Assembly (NCBI GenBank): GCA_951799445.1
Contig: OX637293.1
Span: 6,572,001-6,636,000 of the forward strand
Length of the DNA: 64,000 nt
Source: Pseudisothecium myosuroides
Lineage: Eukaryota; Streptophyta; Bryopsida; Hypnales; Lembophyllaceae
Direction: 5' to 3'
Of this stretch, positions 38,255-49,329 are shown in pieces. The notes below the pieces were generated by a model. It made no database searches. It was not told where the DNA came from and was given only the letters and a program-made list of their open reading frames with translations. A program made the position numbers and the translations under genes. Position 1 is the first letter of the stretch, and every line of letters begins with the position of its first letter.

Positions 38255-39430
38255 ATGGCAAATGCATGTACACGACTCGAAGGGCATCCTCAAATGCGAG
38301 GCAGAACCAATTGCAGGAGATTTCTGCGTCGGACCTGCATCTGGACGACCGCCCCATCAGCAGTGGGGAATGGAGTGGCTGCGTGGTTGGCGGCACTTTG
38401 AATGGTCGCCGTGTTGCAGTGAAGTTGGCTCCCTGTGATTCGGAACGTGCAGAGGTGAGCTGGAGTCGTATTGTGGAATTCTTGCGCGCCCATCTAAAGT
38501 TCACTATTACGTGGTCTAAATCGGAGCTGACTTGGAGTGTTCTTGCCAGCTATTGCTTTCGTAGCAGGCAGTCTTTGCTAGACGCAACGCGGAGCATTTT
38601 TGTGTTGAGATGCGTGTGCGGTTTCACAGGGGAAGTAGGAGGGGTTACCATGTGGAGAAAATTGGACCATTACCACATGGTAACCACCTCCTAAGTGGTA
38701 AACTCATAGTAGTTTACCACTTAGAAGGTGGTTCCCATGTGGGAAATATTGGACCATTCCCACATGGTAACAGTTCCTACTTCCCCTGTGTTTGATCTTG
38801 TTCTGTACATACCGTCTTCTGGTCGTGCTTGTGCAGGCCCTACTGAACGAGGTGGACGCGTACCGAAAGCTACAGGAGTATTGGGGGGAATTCGTGCCCT
38901 CATTAATTGGATATGGAACCACAGCCAATGACCAGATCGTTTTCGTAGCAACAGAGTTGATCGATGGCAGTCCACTCGTACCTGGTAAGTAATAAGCTCT
39001 TGAAACCAGCAAATGGGGAATGTGGTGGTCTTCCTCCTTCTTTCCGCGAGGGTGCTTGCAGCTTCATCATGGTGCCGGAACAGTATCTCTGACGCTCTAC
39101 AATCACCTGGCAAGTAGGCATTAGTTTATTTTTCAGTGTATTGTTTTTGGTTCTCAGGAACAGTGACCGAGGAGGTGGCAACTGCGGCACTTCGGGCCCT
39201 TGGTGCAGTCCATGCGTGTAAGCTGCTTCATGGGGACGTTGAGGCACCCAATATTATGGTTGTGCGGGGTACGCAGCCTTCTGTCCGCCTTATTGATTTC
39301 GGCTTTGCACGGTGCAGCAGCATTAGGAACTCGCAGAAGGCAGAGTTACGGAAGTTGCAGCGCCTCATGCAAGACATGATGGGAGTTGGGGTGGGGAAGG
39401 AGTCTCCTCATAAGCAGCTTTGTTTAGTGT
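38255..39430 (+). CDS. Open protein-kinase-domain exons of the nuclease-kinase relic
   Basis: Three exons, about 38255-38454, 38837-38984 and 39158-39430, read through two introns with clean GT/AG borders and no stop inside the kinase fold. All core elements are visible: glycine-rich loop, VAVK lysine, helix-C glutamate, HGD catalytic loop with the downstream asparagine, and DFG. The catalytic loop has HGD in place of HRD, as in several atypical and effector-type kinase families. After the DFG the domain is short and there is no clear APE motif, so the C-lobe is reduced or the 3' end is lost. The reading stops near 39430; another frame continues with a serine-rich tail to 39529, so a small frameshift may hide the original end. 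Whether it is expressed cannot be told. Confidence 0.6.
38625..38790. mobile_element. Foldback element in a kinase intron, palindromes within a palindrome
   Basis: Outer arms CACAGGGGAAGTAGGA and the reverse complement. Each arm carries its own inner inverted repeat (GGTTACCATGTGG with CCACATGGTAACC; in the right arm GTTCCCATGTGGG with CCCACATGGTAAC). It lies within the intron between kinase exons 38454 and 38837 and does not break the splice sites. Confidence 0.8.
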
Positions 39431-39530
39431 AGTATAACCACCTTTTCAAGCGACTCCGATGAGGGAGACTCATCGTTGTCTGCCAGCCGGAATGCCAATC
39501 AGCCGGAATGACAATGTGGAATTGGGTTTT

Positions 39531-40640
39531 GCGTTTGACGGGAATGAAGATATGTGACTAGAGTGTAGGCATCGCCTGAATTTGAGATTCGTGTGTTGGT
39601 TGTTTCTTTTTCTCACCTGGAAAGATGAACATTTGTGACGTATGTGTATGGATTGTGTAGCTTCCTTTGATGTGTTATAGATCAGGAATACCCGGAACAA
39701 TGGCGTTTACGTTGGGCATGACGCTGTTTTAAAGGCATGTGGCATTAGACATCATTTTCATGATTCTGGCTTTTTCAGTGGATATCTAGTCTGCGAGGAT
39801 TCGTTTAATGACACACTCTGTAATTGCATATTCCCTTTATACCCGCAGACTTTCTCATGATTTGGACACATTTGATCCGACAACTCCCTGACGTCAAAAT
39901 GTGAACACGCGTGAGTGCATTTAGAAGCCTACTTGTCCTCCCGAGACAGTGTTATTAGAGAGTGTATTCGCTCTCGATAATTACCAAAAGACAGATTGAT
40001 TGGTACTCTCAATTCTGTTTTGGGTTTGGGCCCTAACATAGTGACCCTCAGAGTCTCACTTGAACTGATGTTCAGAAATTCTTACTGGTATTGCTCATTT
40101 GGAAGTCCAACGCTCGTGTAACCAAATGCTCCCATGCTACTGACAAAACTCTTGAAAAACTTAGGTGCTTCAGCCTAATTCTCTAGGAACGTTCTGGGTG
40201 GTTTGCGGAGCCAGCTCAAGGGCTCCCTCCACAACGACCATGGTGAAATTAGCTGCTTCTACGACGCATGAGGAGGTTTTCAAATCAGCTGCTTCTACGA
40301 TTCATGAGGAAGTTTTCTAGTATATTCAAACACCCTTTCAAGCAATGCCCCTCTGGGCAGATAATGTTCTTTTCTAAAGGACGACTACTGAGGAATTTTG
40401 TATGCCTGCCATTGTATTCGTCAACTGTGGAGTAAAATTTCACTTCCGCTGAATCATGTCATAGAGCACGGCAGTGTTGTTTGAAACAGATGCGCTGTTG
40501 TGAGGTACGCAGGTCTCAAAGGAGGAAGCGGTGATGGCACCTTCTCGCTAGCTTGGTAAGGATCTCCGATATTGGTATTCATTCTTGGTGAGAATTTGCA
40601 TATTTTGAAATACACTTTCTGTTCCCGGTTGTTGTTTTTG
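39531..40640. other. Intergenic stretch after the kinase relic
   Basis: Base composition is gene-like, but no continuous ORF or known motif is seen. It may include lost exons or untranslated sequence of the kinase relic or of the UMP/CMP kinase pseudogene. Confidence 0.35.
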
Positions 40641-40646
40641 CAAACA

Positions 40647-40840
40647 ATAACCCTTTAGTGCCCAAGCTCAGAATAAGAAGTTTGGTAGCTATAATATTTG
40701 GATTCTTGTAACTTTCAAAACTTATTTTTATCATAACAGAGTGTAGGTTATGATTTCTTTGTTCTGTTGTTAGGTTTGGAGTTTCCTAACTGATTTATTT
40801 CGACTCTTAAGGATATGGAACGGGCCACTTAGGAGTTAGT
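40647..40840. mobile_element. Short TTAA-type element, degenerate
   Basis: Ends ATAACCCTTTAGTGCCCAAG and GGGCCACTTAGGAGTTAG resemble the TTAA family termini as inverted repeats about 190 bp apart. Neither end has a perfect TTAA. It lies between the kinase relic and the UMP/CMP kinase pseudogene. Confidence 0.45.
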
Positions 40841-40982
40841 AGCAATGGTGATGGTCATGCTGCGCAACGTCTGTAGTTTCTTGGCTCTCCTCTTCTTTTG
40901 GCCCTTGGCACATGGAAGGTGCTGAAAATTTGTGCGAGCACTTTACTTTTCTGACGAGCTAGCCTTATTGCTTGTTAATTAG

Positions 40983-42414
40983 GCGGACCAGGGAGCGGGA
41001 AAGGCACTCAGTGAAGATTTTAGACAAATTTGGTTTTGTACACCTGAGTGCTGGAGACTCGCTCCGTGCGGAGATCCAGTCTGGGTCTGAATATGGGTGA
41101 GTGGAACTTCTCCAATCACGAATCTCGGCATGTGTAGGTGTATCTTAACCTCTGGACTGCTATAGTGCGATTCCTTCATATCATTCAAGCCTGCAGTGTG
41201 GTGGTTAATGCGTAGCTGCGATCGCAGGGAAATGATAAAGAGCATGATAAAAGATGGGAAGATAGTTCCTTCCGAAGTAACTGTAAGGCTTTCGTTGAGA
41301 GCTATGGAGAACAGCAAAGGTGAAAAGTTTCTCATTGATGGCTTCCCCCGGAGTGATGAGAACAGAGCTGTTTTTCAGCGTATGGTACCTTTCCTCCTAC
41401 TTCACTCTTAACACGGGACCATTCTTCTCCATTCGGGTCCTTCTATCTTCCTGAAGGTTTTGCCAATAACATGAGTCACCTCAAAAATCGCCCATTGAAT
41501 CGACGAAGTTTTTAGTGTTCAGTTTATAGGCATTAGATTCATACAGTCCTCACATTGAGTTTATGTTACTGTTGCTAAGGGTGTTAACTTAATGTTAGTG
41601 TGATGTTAGTGTTCTTGACTTTCACTTGATATTATATTGACAACTACTAAGTTAACATTTATAGTGGACATTAACCTGACATTTCTTTATCATAATCTTG
41701 ATGTCGACCTACTTTTCTATTAGATTCACTTTAAATATTGCATAAACTTTGCGAATCTAATAGGCGATCTTTTCAGATGGTGGCAACCAGCCAACCAGCT
41801 TAGCAAGAGACTAGATTAGTCCTGTGGCAGCGTTCTCGAATTCCGTGATTCAGAATTTCAACAGTAAAACTCAATGATGGATCTGGGTCAAAGCGTTTCT
41901 GACGACGGTGGTTTCAAAGCGAGATTTACCGCAGTCAATCTCGCTTTTTAGTTTCAAGTGCGGGTCAGCTTGTCAATGGTTCCTTTCTTGGATTCCTGCA
42001 GACTGGCATTGTACCAGAGTTCATCCTTTTTTTCGATTGCCCAGAAGACGAAATGGAGCGGCGAGTGCTTGGTCGCAATCAGGTCAAAATTAAAAATCTT
42101 ATGTTTCCAATTTTTCCAGCACGGTCTCCTTCAGTTATGTGAAATGTTCTTCTTATTGAGTGATTTTCTACCCTCTATTTACTGTGCAGTAGTCATGCTT
42201 TGCATTTATCTCAGAGCTTTCGGCATTGTTTGAAGCTTTGTGAATTAGAGCAGTACCTTTTTTTTAACGTTTAGTGCTCTGAGAATTTACTGGGTGCGTG
42301 TGATAGGGGCGTGTGCATGATAACAAAGAGACAATGCGGAAGCGACTGAAAGTCTTTGTTGATTTCAGTGTGCTTGTAGTGAAATACTACGAGTGAATGG
42401 GAAAAGTGCACAAG
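40983..42414 (+). pseudogene. UMP/CMP kinase pseudogene, intron-containing
   Basis: Related to cytosolic UMP/CMP kinases, which transfer phosphate from ATP to UMP or CMP. Exon pieces: 40983-41096 (P-loop GPGSGKGTQ, then [10 protein letters not shown]), 41228-41379 ([29 protein letters not shown]), 42002-42082 ([17 protein letters not shown]) and 42307-42414 (GRVHDNKETMRKRLKVF). They are parted by introns with GT/AG borders, so this is a duplicated gene copy, not a retrocopy. Two lesions: one base is missing directly after the P-loop (near 41012), which shifts the frame, and an in-frame TGA stands at 42394-42396 inside the last conserved block. No matching upstream first exon was found. Either lesion could be a sequencing error, but two together make a pseudogene likely. 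Confidence 0.82.
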
Positions 42415-43189
42415 GTATTCTTTTCAACCTCAATTATGACATTCATACTTCATGTGAAGAATATTTTGTGTTACAAAATTTTTAGCACGGGTGCTTGTCA
42501 CAATTTTCGGGTTAGCCATAACCTGTAATCTGGCACTTATCTCAGTGATAATTCCCGACTTCTGCAATGGGACATCTCTCATTCGTAGCTTGTATTGTGG
42601 AACAGTCTCTGGTATGTCTTTAAAACATGAGTTGGGACTCATGGTGACAATGAAGGTGTTTGAATGAGAATGCTTTCTCAGTCCCACCCTAAGGACAAGA
42701 GAATTTATCGTTACGGTTCACTTCTCGTATGCTTTGCAATGGTATGAACGGGACACTGTCGTGGGTAATTCCAGGTACCCGGTTACTGCAACGGGGAGTA
42801 TAGATGACAATCACACCACCATTGAACCACTGTTTGAACAATTTTCAGAAGTTAGCTTTTGCTGCATCTCTCTTCTCTTCTTCACACCTGGAAGTGTGTG
42901 CTATCAGTAAACATGGGATAGTGGAAGCAAGACGAAAGCCTTACTAGGTGATTGTGGAAGCAAAGTACTCTATGGAGAGAAGAACTAATCGTGGTGCGGA
43001 TAAGATTTGGTGTTCTCATGGAATATCTGCATTCAGATCTTACAAAGGTCCTACCATCTCTGAACTGTGAAATCTTGCGGGCACACTGAGATTGAATTTG
43101 AGTTTTTGGCTTAATCTAGGTGTTACTGTTCACAGTGTTGGAATTTTTCGGATGACAAAGTAGCCTGTGTTATATCACCTTATTCTCGC
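42415..43189. other. Stretch after the UMP/CMP kinase pseudogene
   Basis: No further kinase exon recognised; no ORF of note. Confidence 0.4.
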
Positions 43190-44196
43190 TTTGAACATGC
43201 ATCATGAAGTAGTCAGCTCAAAAAGTGCCATTTTAAATACAAGTACCAAATTTATTTTTCTTAAACTTTTTTTGACACTTATAACCGTAGTATCTTGTAG
43301 TATGTTGACTTGATAACATGTGGTAAAAATTTCAAAAAATTTCACTGCGTGGATTGCAAGATATAAGCATTCAAATTCACTAAAATCATTTTCTTGGCCC
43401 TGCAAAAATAAATGGGCGGCTTGCACTCTACAAACCCAGTTTTTGAGGAAACAATGTCCAAAATGGTGGTGCTTCTTTGTATTCTTTTTCCTAAACAAGT
43501 TGGCTATATGCTTGAAAAATTTCAAAACATTTGAAATTGTACAACATATAGGAAAAAAATAGTAAGTAAATAAAAGTAGAGAATGATTTAGAATGCAAAA
43601 TTGTTAAGAATTAAATTATTGAATTGAAAAATGCCAATGTCAATGGTTGTAATGTTGTAATAAACAATCTACATCCTATGGTTTTATTATTTTCCAAAAA
43701 TATTGAAAATTGAGTAAGAGTGGGGACTTCTAAGTTTATTTCAGAGTAGAAAATCCATATTTGCCCGCAAATTAAAATTCCTCACAACTTTTAATTCATA
43801 CATTGAAATGGCATGATTCAAAGCTTTCCACATATATATAACTCTAGAAAACATATATCAAATTTTTTTTATGTTTTAAAGTTTTTATTTTTTACCAGCC
43901 CGAACTGCCCATTTACACAAAAAACACACCATATTAGGCCATAATTTTTTACTCCTATCTTCAGATGTCATGAAATTTAGTGCATATAAAAGATGTTCCT
44001 TGTCCCAAGCTTCTTTCAAATTTTCAATCTAAATTATGCAAATTTCCGGTGCCATGTGCATGCCCAAAAATTTTATATTGCCAAAATTTCAACCTAAAAT
44101 ATGCAATTTTTGAGTCACAAGCAAATTTCCAGTGACATATACATGCCAAAAATTTCTATGTTGCCAAAAAACGCATGTTGGTCCTTAAGGGGTTAA
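43190..44196. mobile_element. TTAA element, family B2, opposite orientation
   Basis: The right end reads TTGGTCCTTAAGGGGTTAA. The body is a diverged reverse-complement copy of 52167-53110, with a short extra duplicated segment near 44040-44150. The left end is eroded, so that border is approximate. Confidence 0.7.
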
Positions 44197-45901
44197 AGTC
44201 AATGTCACTACACATTATAAGAAGATGACAATGGGGATAATAAATTATGCATAGATACTTTATTTGTATATGCATTGTATAGAAATTTTGTGCTTGTAAA
44301 TTGATTGTGGGAAAAGTATAAAAATGTAATTTTATTACATTTTCATTTCCTTTTCTATAAATCAATTGTATTGCAAATATTATGAGACAATGCATATGAA
44401 GATAATAGAGTAATCATGGCATAAATATTAATGCACATATATTTTACATAAATATAGAGCAAATTAGTTAATATTTAAAAAATATGAAATAAGAAATTAT
44501 TGCAAGAGGCATTCTTTTGTTTTTCATCAATTCCAGTGCAAACTGTTGACTACTATATATATAAAAATAATTGACCAATTTCTTGACTAATTTGTAGTTC
44601 ATGAACATGTAACAAGCATTTCCTACATATAAATTTATAGAATAAGAAACATGTAATTCAAGAAGGAAAATGTTTTTTCAAATATAGAGGAATCAATGAT
44701 GTGAATATGAATCTAAAGAACAAACATAATATAAAAAACAAGCACAATTTACAAAAGCAGACCTCCCAATTTCTCTAAAATTCCTACATCCTAAATTCAC
44801 CATTCCAAAGAAAGCACAGAAAGTAAGTCCATCGCCTGTATTTTTTCCTATTTGAACTAAACAAACACAACTAAAAAGATTTATTTAGTTTGGGAAAACC
44901 CACCTGGAAACCCATACAAAAGATAATCCTAAAAAATAGTCTTTTTGAATGCTTCATACAATAGCCCTTGCTATGTGATAAGACGATTTTTTTTTGTGCA
45001 AAGTAGAGCATGTAACACATAATTCCAAAATATCATGCGGAGAAGCAGGGTACATTGTTCTAGTGCGCAACATTGACAAATTCGGTAGCATCTTTGCATT
45101 GGAGCCACATTTTGTTCATTTTCTTAGTCCCTATAACAAATGTAAGGTAATTGCACCTAATTGTGATCCCTTTCAAAAACCGACCCCTAGAAATTCTTGC
45201 CTAAAATGTATTGACTTTATTCATGAGAGTCTAATGGCGCATTTGAATATAGATATTTTTTTCTATATTTTAAAATTCAATATTTATTCATATGGTATCT
45301 AAAAAATGCAAAAGAAGACAATCTTAAATATACTCTTTTTATTTCCAACTAAACCCAACACATTAATAGATAATTTAATCATTGAAATATTGATGATACT
45401 ATTACTATTCTCCTTGGTATTGAAATACTATTTGCTGCTTGGCCATTAGCAATTTGAAGGAAAGGCAAAGACAATTTGGAGTTTCAAATATTTTGAACTT
45501 TTGGCTCAAAAGCATTGACCTCTGTTTTGCATGGTCTAGCGTACAAGTTGTCCCATTTTCACTCGTATTTCAGGCAACAATTTTGCAAAAATGGGCGCCA
45601 GACAACAGTCTATTAGTTTTAAGATCTAGTAGGGTTGGTACCGGTGTAGCATTGGTTGGGTACCATGATAAGAAGCTTTTCATCAAATGATTGCAAAAAC
45701 AACATATGCTTGCTTCAAGAAGGATATTATAGTGCTTTGAAGAACCTTTGTAAAATGCTCAAGAACATTAAAAAAAGAATAGCATATATTACCTTCAAAA
45801 TGAAAAATATTGACATTTATTTCATAACTATAAAAAGAAGTTTCATAGATACAAATGTAGTTCAATTGCACTAAAAACATATCCAAGTACTAGATCAAAT
45901 C
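44197..45901. other. AT-rich gene-free stretch
   Basis: No recognisable coding sequence; several 70-100-codon ORFs lack codon bias. Confidence 0.45.
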
Positions 45902-46925
45902 CTAATCAATGAAAGGGATTATTTGAGAAAGGTCAACTAGATGTACTTGGATATTGAAATGCATGGTCCTCCAATATAACACTGTCCCTATCATAGCCCA
46001 AATATAAGCAATTGCATTCATTAGACATCCAACCATATAAATGCCAAATCTTCTTCCTATCTTCTCACTATTAATTTGAGAAATGAAAAGTCTTAAAAAC
46101 TCTAAACAAAGTCCTACTAAAAAAAAGATTATAGATAATACAACCAATACATTTGTAGCATTTACTATATGGACAATACAATATATCAACAAAGTATTTA
46201 TACCATAGAATATGACTATTAAGACTTTTCTTGAGTCATAGAGTTCTAACTTTTTTTGGTCGTTGTCTTCAAATTCACCAACTTCATGTTCCCAATCTCC
46301 GTCCATATAAATGACTAAAGGCCTATAGGAACAATTACAAGTGCTATAAAAGAATACTTGAATCAACATTATGATGTTGAAAACCAATCCAATAACTTCA
46401 AGGGGAGATATCCTCAAATTTTGGACATCCTGATAACCTACCGCATATATATACCCAAAGGCTTGCACCGCAATAGCAATGACCGCAAAATCCCAAATTG
46501 CCACGCAAATACTTCAATTCATCGTACTTTGGCAAGCGCTTGAAGTCGTTGGGCCAAGAGAAAACCTTTTTTCAAGTTAACAACAACAGTAATCCTTCTT
46601 TACTAAGTTCCTTTCTTTCATATTGGTCATTTCGGATTGCTCTAGCCCCATTCTCTCCAACTACCAATGCCTCATATTCATCCTTCACCAAAACGGTATC
46701 CCTCCATAACCATATTTTTTGAAGTAATGGCGACACCTTTGATACATAAGGTAGCGGAGGTTGTAAAACAGAGCGGGCATTAAGAATGAACCCTATAAAT
46801 GGCTATGAAATGGACATGAGTTGGTTTTGAAATTGACTAGTATAGTCATTGAATGAATCAAGGAAAAAAGCATTATCAATTGCAAGAGCCAATCATTCTC
46901 TTTGCTTTACCCATTTTTATTCAGA
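45902..46925 (-). pseudogene. Intronless broken copy of an unrecognised multi-pass membrane protein
   Basis: The 3' part is an open 200-codon reading (46504 to 45902). It encodes a very hydrophobic protein with about five to six membrane spans and an acidic loop (DWEHEVGEFEDNDQKK). Upstream, one frame continues through conserved-looking protein (SFNDYTSQFQNQLMSIS, then NARSVLQPPLPYVSKVSP, then LVKDEYEALVVGENGARA). It is broken by TGA 46893-46895, TAG 46803-46805 and TGA 46572-46574, and a frameshift joins it to the 200-codon part near 46505. No introns interrupt about 1 kb, so it may be a retrocopy or a single-exon gene. I do not recognise the family. The intact hydrophobic part may be chance survival. 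Confidence 0.6.
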
Positions 46926-47400
46926 ATTGCAAGTGAACCATTTATGAAAGACCTAGGGTCACAAATAGGGACCTAAGACCCAACTTGTTTGAAAATTCAT
47001 AAGTAACTCAGAAATGCTTGGAAAAATACGAAACCACTTGGATTAGATTCCTCATCAATTTTTCTATGTCTGAAAAATGATCTAAAAACATTCCCGTCCA
47101 AGTAAATACATGAAAAAGGCGGACCAGCCCTTAGATGCTCCAAATCTGAGCCTCTTACCTTACACCACAATATCACAGGAGGCAAGGATTCGTACAGGGG
47201 ACTTTGACCATGGAAACAGTGATAAGCACAAAAACTTGAGCCATGAGCAACTCAACATGCGCGCATCAGGGTATTCCATTTTGCGACAGTTCCACAACAA
47301 TGAAACACACTGCAGTGACTTATCAACAATATATCCGAGGTCCGCAAGGGGAGCAAATACACCTGGAACAAGAATCGTGATACCGTGCGCTATTGCTGTA

Positions 47401-48275
47401 CAGTGCCCTCTAGAAAGTAAGGTAACCCCAATTTCGACTTGGAGGTATATCTTTCAAAATTTGCCCTTTTTGGACTTAACTTTCAAAACTAACCTATTAA
47501 ATTTATTGTTTTATGCAATCTTCATCAACATGCCAAGTTTCAATTTCAAAAAATAAATTTTTTATTTTTAGTAAATTATTTTGTGTGTTTTTCATTGTAT
47601 TACAAAATAATTGATTGAAAAATATTATTGATGAATTTTTTAAATTTTATTTTGAAAATATTTAAGAAACATCAATGTGCACATTTCACTTTTAGAAAAA
47701 ACTTTCATTACCTAGAAAAAAATTTACACTACAAAGAAATCAATGTCAAAGGGTCACTAATATAAAATTTGTACAACAAATTTCTCTAAATTATAATTAA
47801 ATTTTCACAAACCAATTGCACCATCATGTTCAAAGGTATAGAAGTAGTCATAATATAAGGTTCAATTACTAAAATATTATTGCAATTTAAAGATATCTAT
47901 TTTTTAAAATTTGGGAAGGCAGCACCTTGACATTGAATTCTCTTTAGTGTAAAATTTTTCCAAGGTAATTCAAGTTTTCCGTAAAAGTGAAATGTGCACA
48001 TTGATGCTTTATAAATATTTGCACAATAAAATTTTAAAAATTCATCATTAATATTTTTCAATCAATTATTTTGTAACACAATGAAAAACACACAAAATAA
48101 TTTACCAAAAATAAAAAATTTGTTTTTTGAAATTGGAATTTGGCATGTTGATGAAGATTGAATAAAACTATAAATTTAATAGGTTAGTTTTGAATATTTG
48201 GTCAGAAAAGGGCAAATTTTGAAAGATATACCTCCAAGTCGAAATTGGGGTTACCTTACTTTCTAAAGGGCACTG
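47401..48275. mobile_element. Large foldback element, arms about 300 bp
   Basis: Ends CAGTGCCCTCTAGAAAGTAA and the reverse complement, flanked by TA (47399-47400, 48276-48277). The arms stay paired inward to the ATCAATGTGCACATTTCACT segment (about 47670 and 48000), leaving a loop of about 300 bp. The 14-bp sequence GGAACAAGAATCGT stands on both sides outside it (about 47364 and 48282). Confidence 0.75.
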
Positions 48276-48289
48276 TACAGTGGAACAAG

Positions 48290-48840
48290 AATCGTTCTCA
48301 CAACTACACATGTTGGTAGAATTAGCATATTTTTTTTTGTGTGATTCTTTTGAATATGAAATTTGTCACACATGTTACTGACATAGAGATTATGTCATCA
48401 TAAAAATTTCATGGTAAATAAACAATTTTCAACCCTTGGGATAGTGTCAAAGTTGGTAGTAGTGAAATTGTTTCTCACAACTACACATGTTGGGAGATTT
48501 TAAATATCTATTTTTGTGGCCCGGGTATTTTGGACTTGAAATGTTTCACACATGTAATCAACATATAGATGGTCCTATGTCAAAAATTTCATAGAAAAAG
48601 AAAAAAATTTCAGTCCTTGGGAGGGTGTCAAAGTTGGCAATAGTGAAAAACATTTCACGGCTACACATGTCGGGAGATTTTGAATATCTTTTTCTGAATA
48701 AATCATCTGGCCTTGAAATTTAGTTTATATATGATTAACTTAAATATGATGATATGGTAAAAATTTCATAGTCAAAAATAAGTTTTTGAGCCTTCGGGAG
48801 GCTGTCAAAGTTGGCAGATGCAAAATTTCCTTCCCTGTGA
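48290..48840. repeat. Tandem repeat, three units of about 180 bp
   Basis: Each unit starts near CTACACATGT(T/C)GG and ends near GGGTGTCAAAGTTGGCA. Units begin near 48297, 48475 and 48661. They are diverged, so this is an old array. It follows the foldback directly. Confidence 0.75.
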
Positions 48841-49329
48841 TTTTGAAAACGCCTTTTTGATTGGGACCCCACTGTACACGCTCATTTTGTACCAGGTCCT
48901 CTACCAGGTTCTTTACCAGGATCTTGATGTTTCCATGAGCCCCACAACTGATATAGAAAATAATCAATAAGTAGAAAGAAGTAGAGAATGATTGAAAACA
49001 CTAAATTGTTAAGAAGTTAATGATTATGGAATTAAAAAATGCCAATTCCAGTGGTTATAATGTTGTAATAAACAATCTATATCCTAAAATTTTATTTTTT
49101 TCCAAAAATATTGAAAATTGAAGGCCCCCTAGATCATTTTGTGCAATGTTATAAAACCAGATCATTCTACGCACTGTTACAAAAACTATATTTAAGTATT
49201 TTCTTATACTTTATAAATATTGGTCCATTATTTTATTTTTTGTATTGGTTCACTCCATCCTTTGGAATATAAGGTGTGTGCATTGTGATGAGTTGCATGA
49301 TCCCAAGTGTCCACTTGTACCCAAAGTTA

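Larger units (their letters stand above)
31842..39430 (+). pseudogene. Decayed PD-(D/E)XK nuclease-like / HGD-type protein kinase fusion gene
   Basis: A chain of exon-like pieces in one orientation. First piece 31842-32061: ATG, DINKLVASGFTSAYVIG (possibly a SAM-like helical segment), then a GT donor. About 36150-36700: WDMVKDIEDYLNKSKRDK, then RVDVLI and IASLELKN, the D...ExK pattern of restriction-endonuclease-fold domains. 37845-38177: PPLPAAFAYLVNSA. Kinase exons: about 38255-38454 (glycine loop ISSGEWSG, lysine RVAVKLA), 38837-38984 (helix-C glutamate in LLNEVDAYRKL) and 39158-39430 (LLHGDVEAPNIMVV and LIDFGFAR). Kinase borders fit GT-AG. Lesions: TGA 31866-31868, a frameshift near 36265, TAG 36379-36381, TAG 37882-37884, a CACTA MITE at 36701 and a TTAA element at 37219. 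The kinase exons are open, so a shorter product is possible. Nuclease-plus-kinase architecture is known from Crinkler-type effector families; kinship is inferred from motifs only. That all pieces belong to one gene is also inferred from order, strand and style. Confidence 0.62.

Noticed and set aside
39436..39529. Serine-rich open tail after the kinase domain as a separate small gene
   Set aside because: No start codon context; better explained as the frameshifted end of the kinase gene.
43202..43562. ORFs of 80-107 codons on both strands
   Set aside because: They lie inside the family B2 TTAA element; the inverted copy at 52.6-53.0 kb does not keep the same reading intact, so there is no sign of protein selection.
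47110..47556. 148-codon ORF
   Set aside because: It runs from unrelated sequence into the arm of the 875-bp foldback; the join makes a chance ORF likely and no domain is seen.
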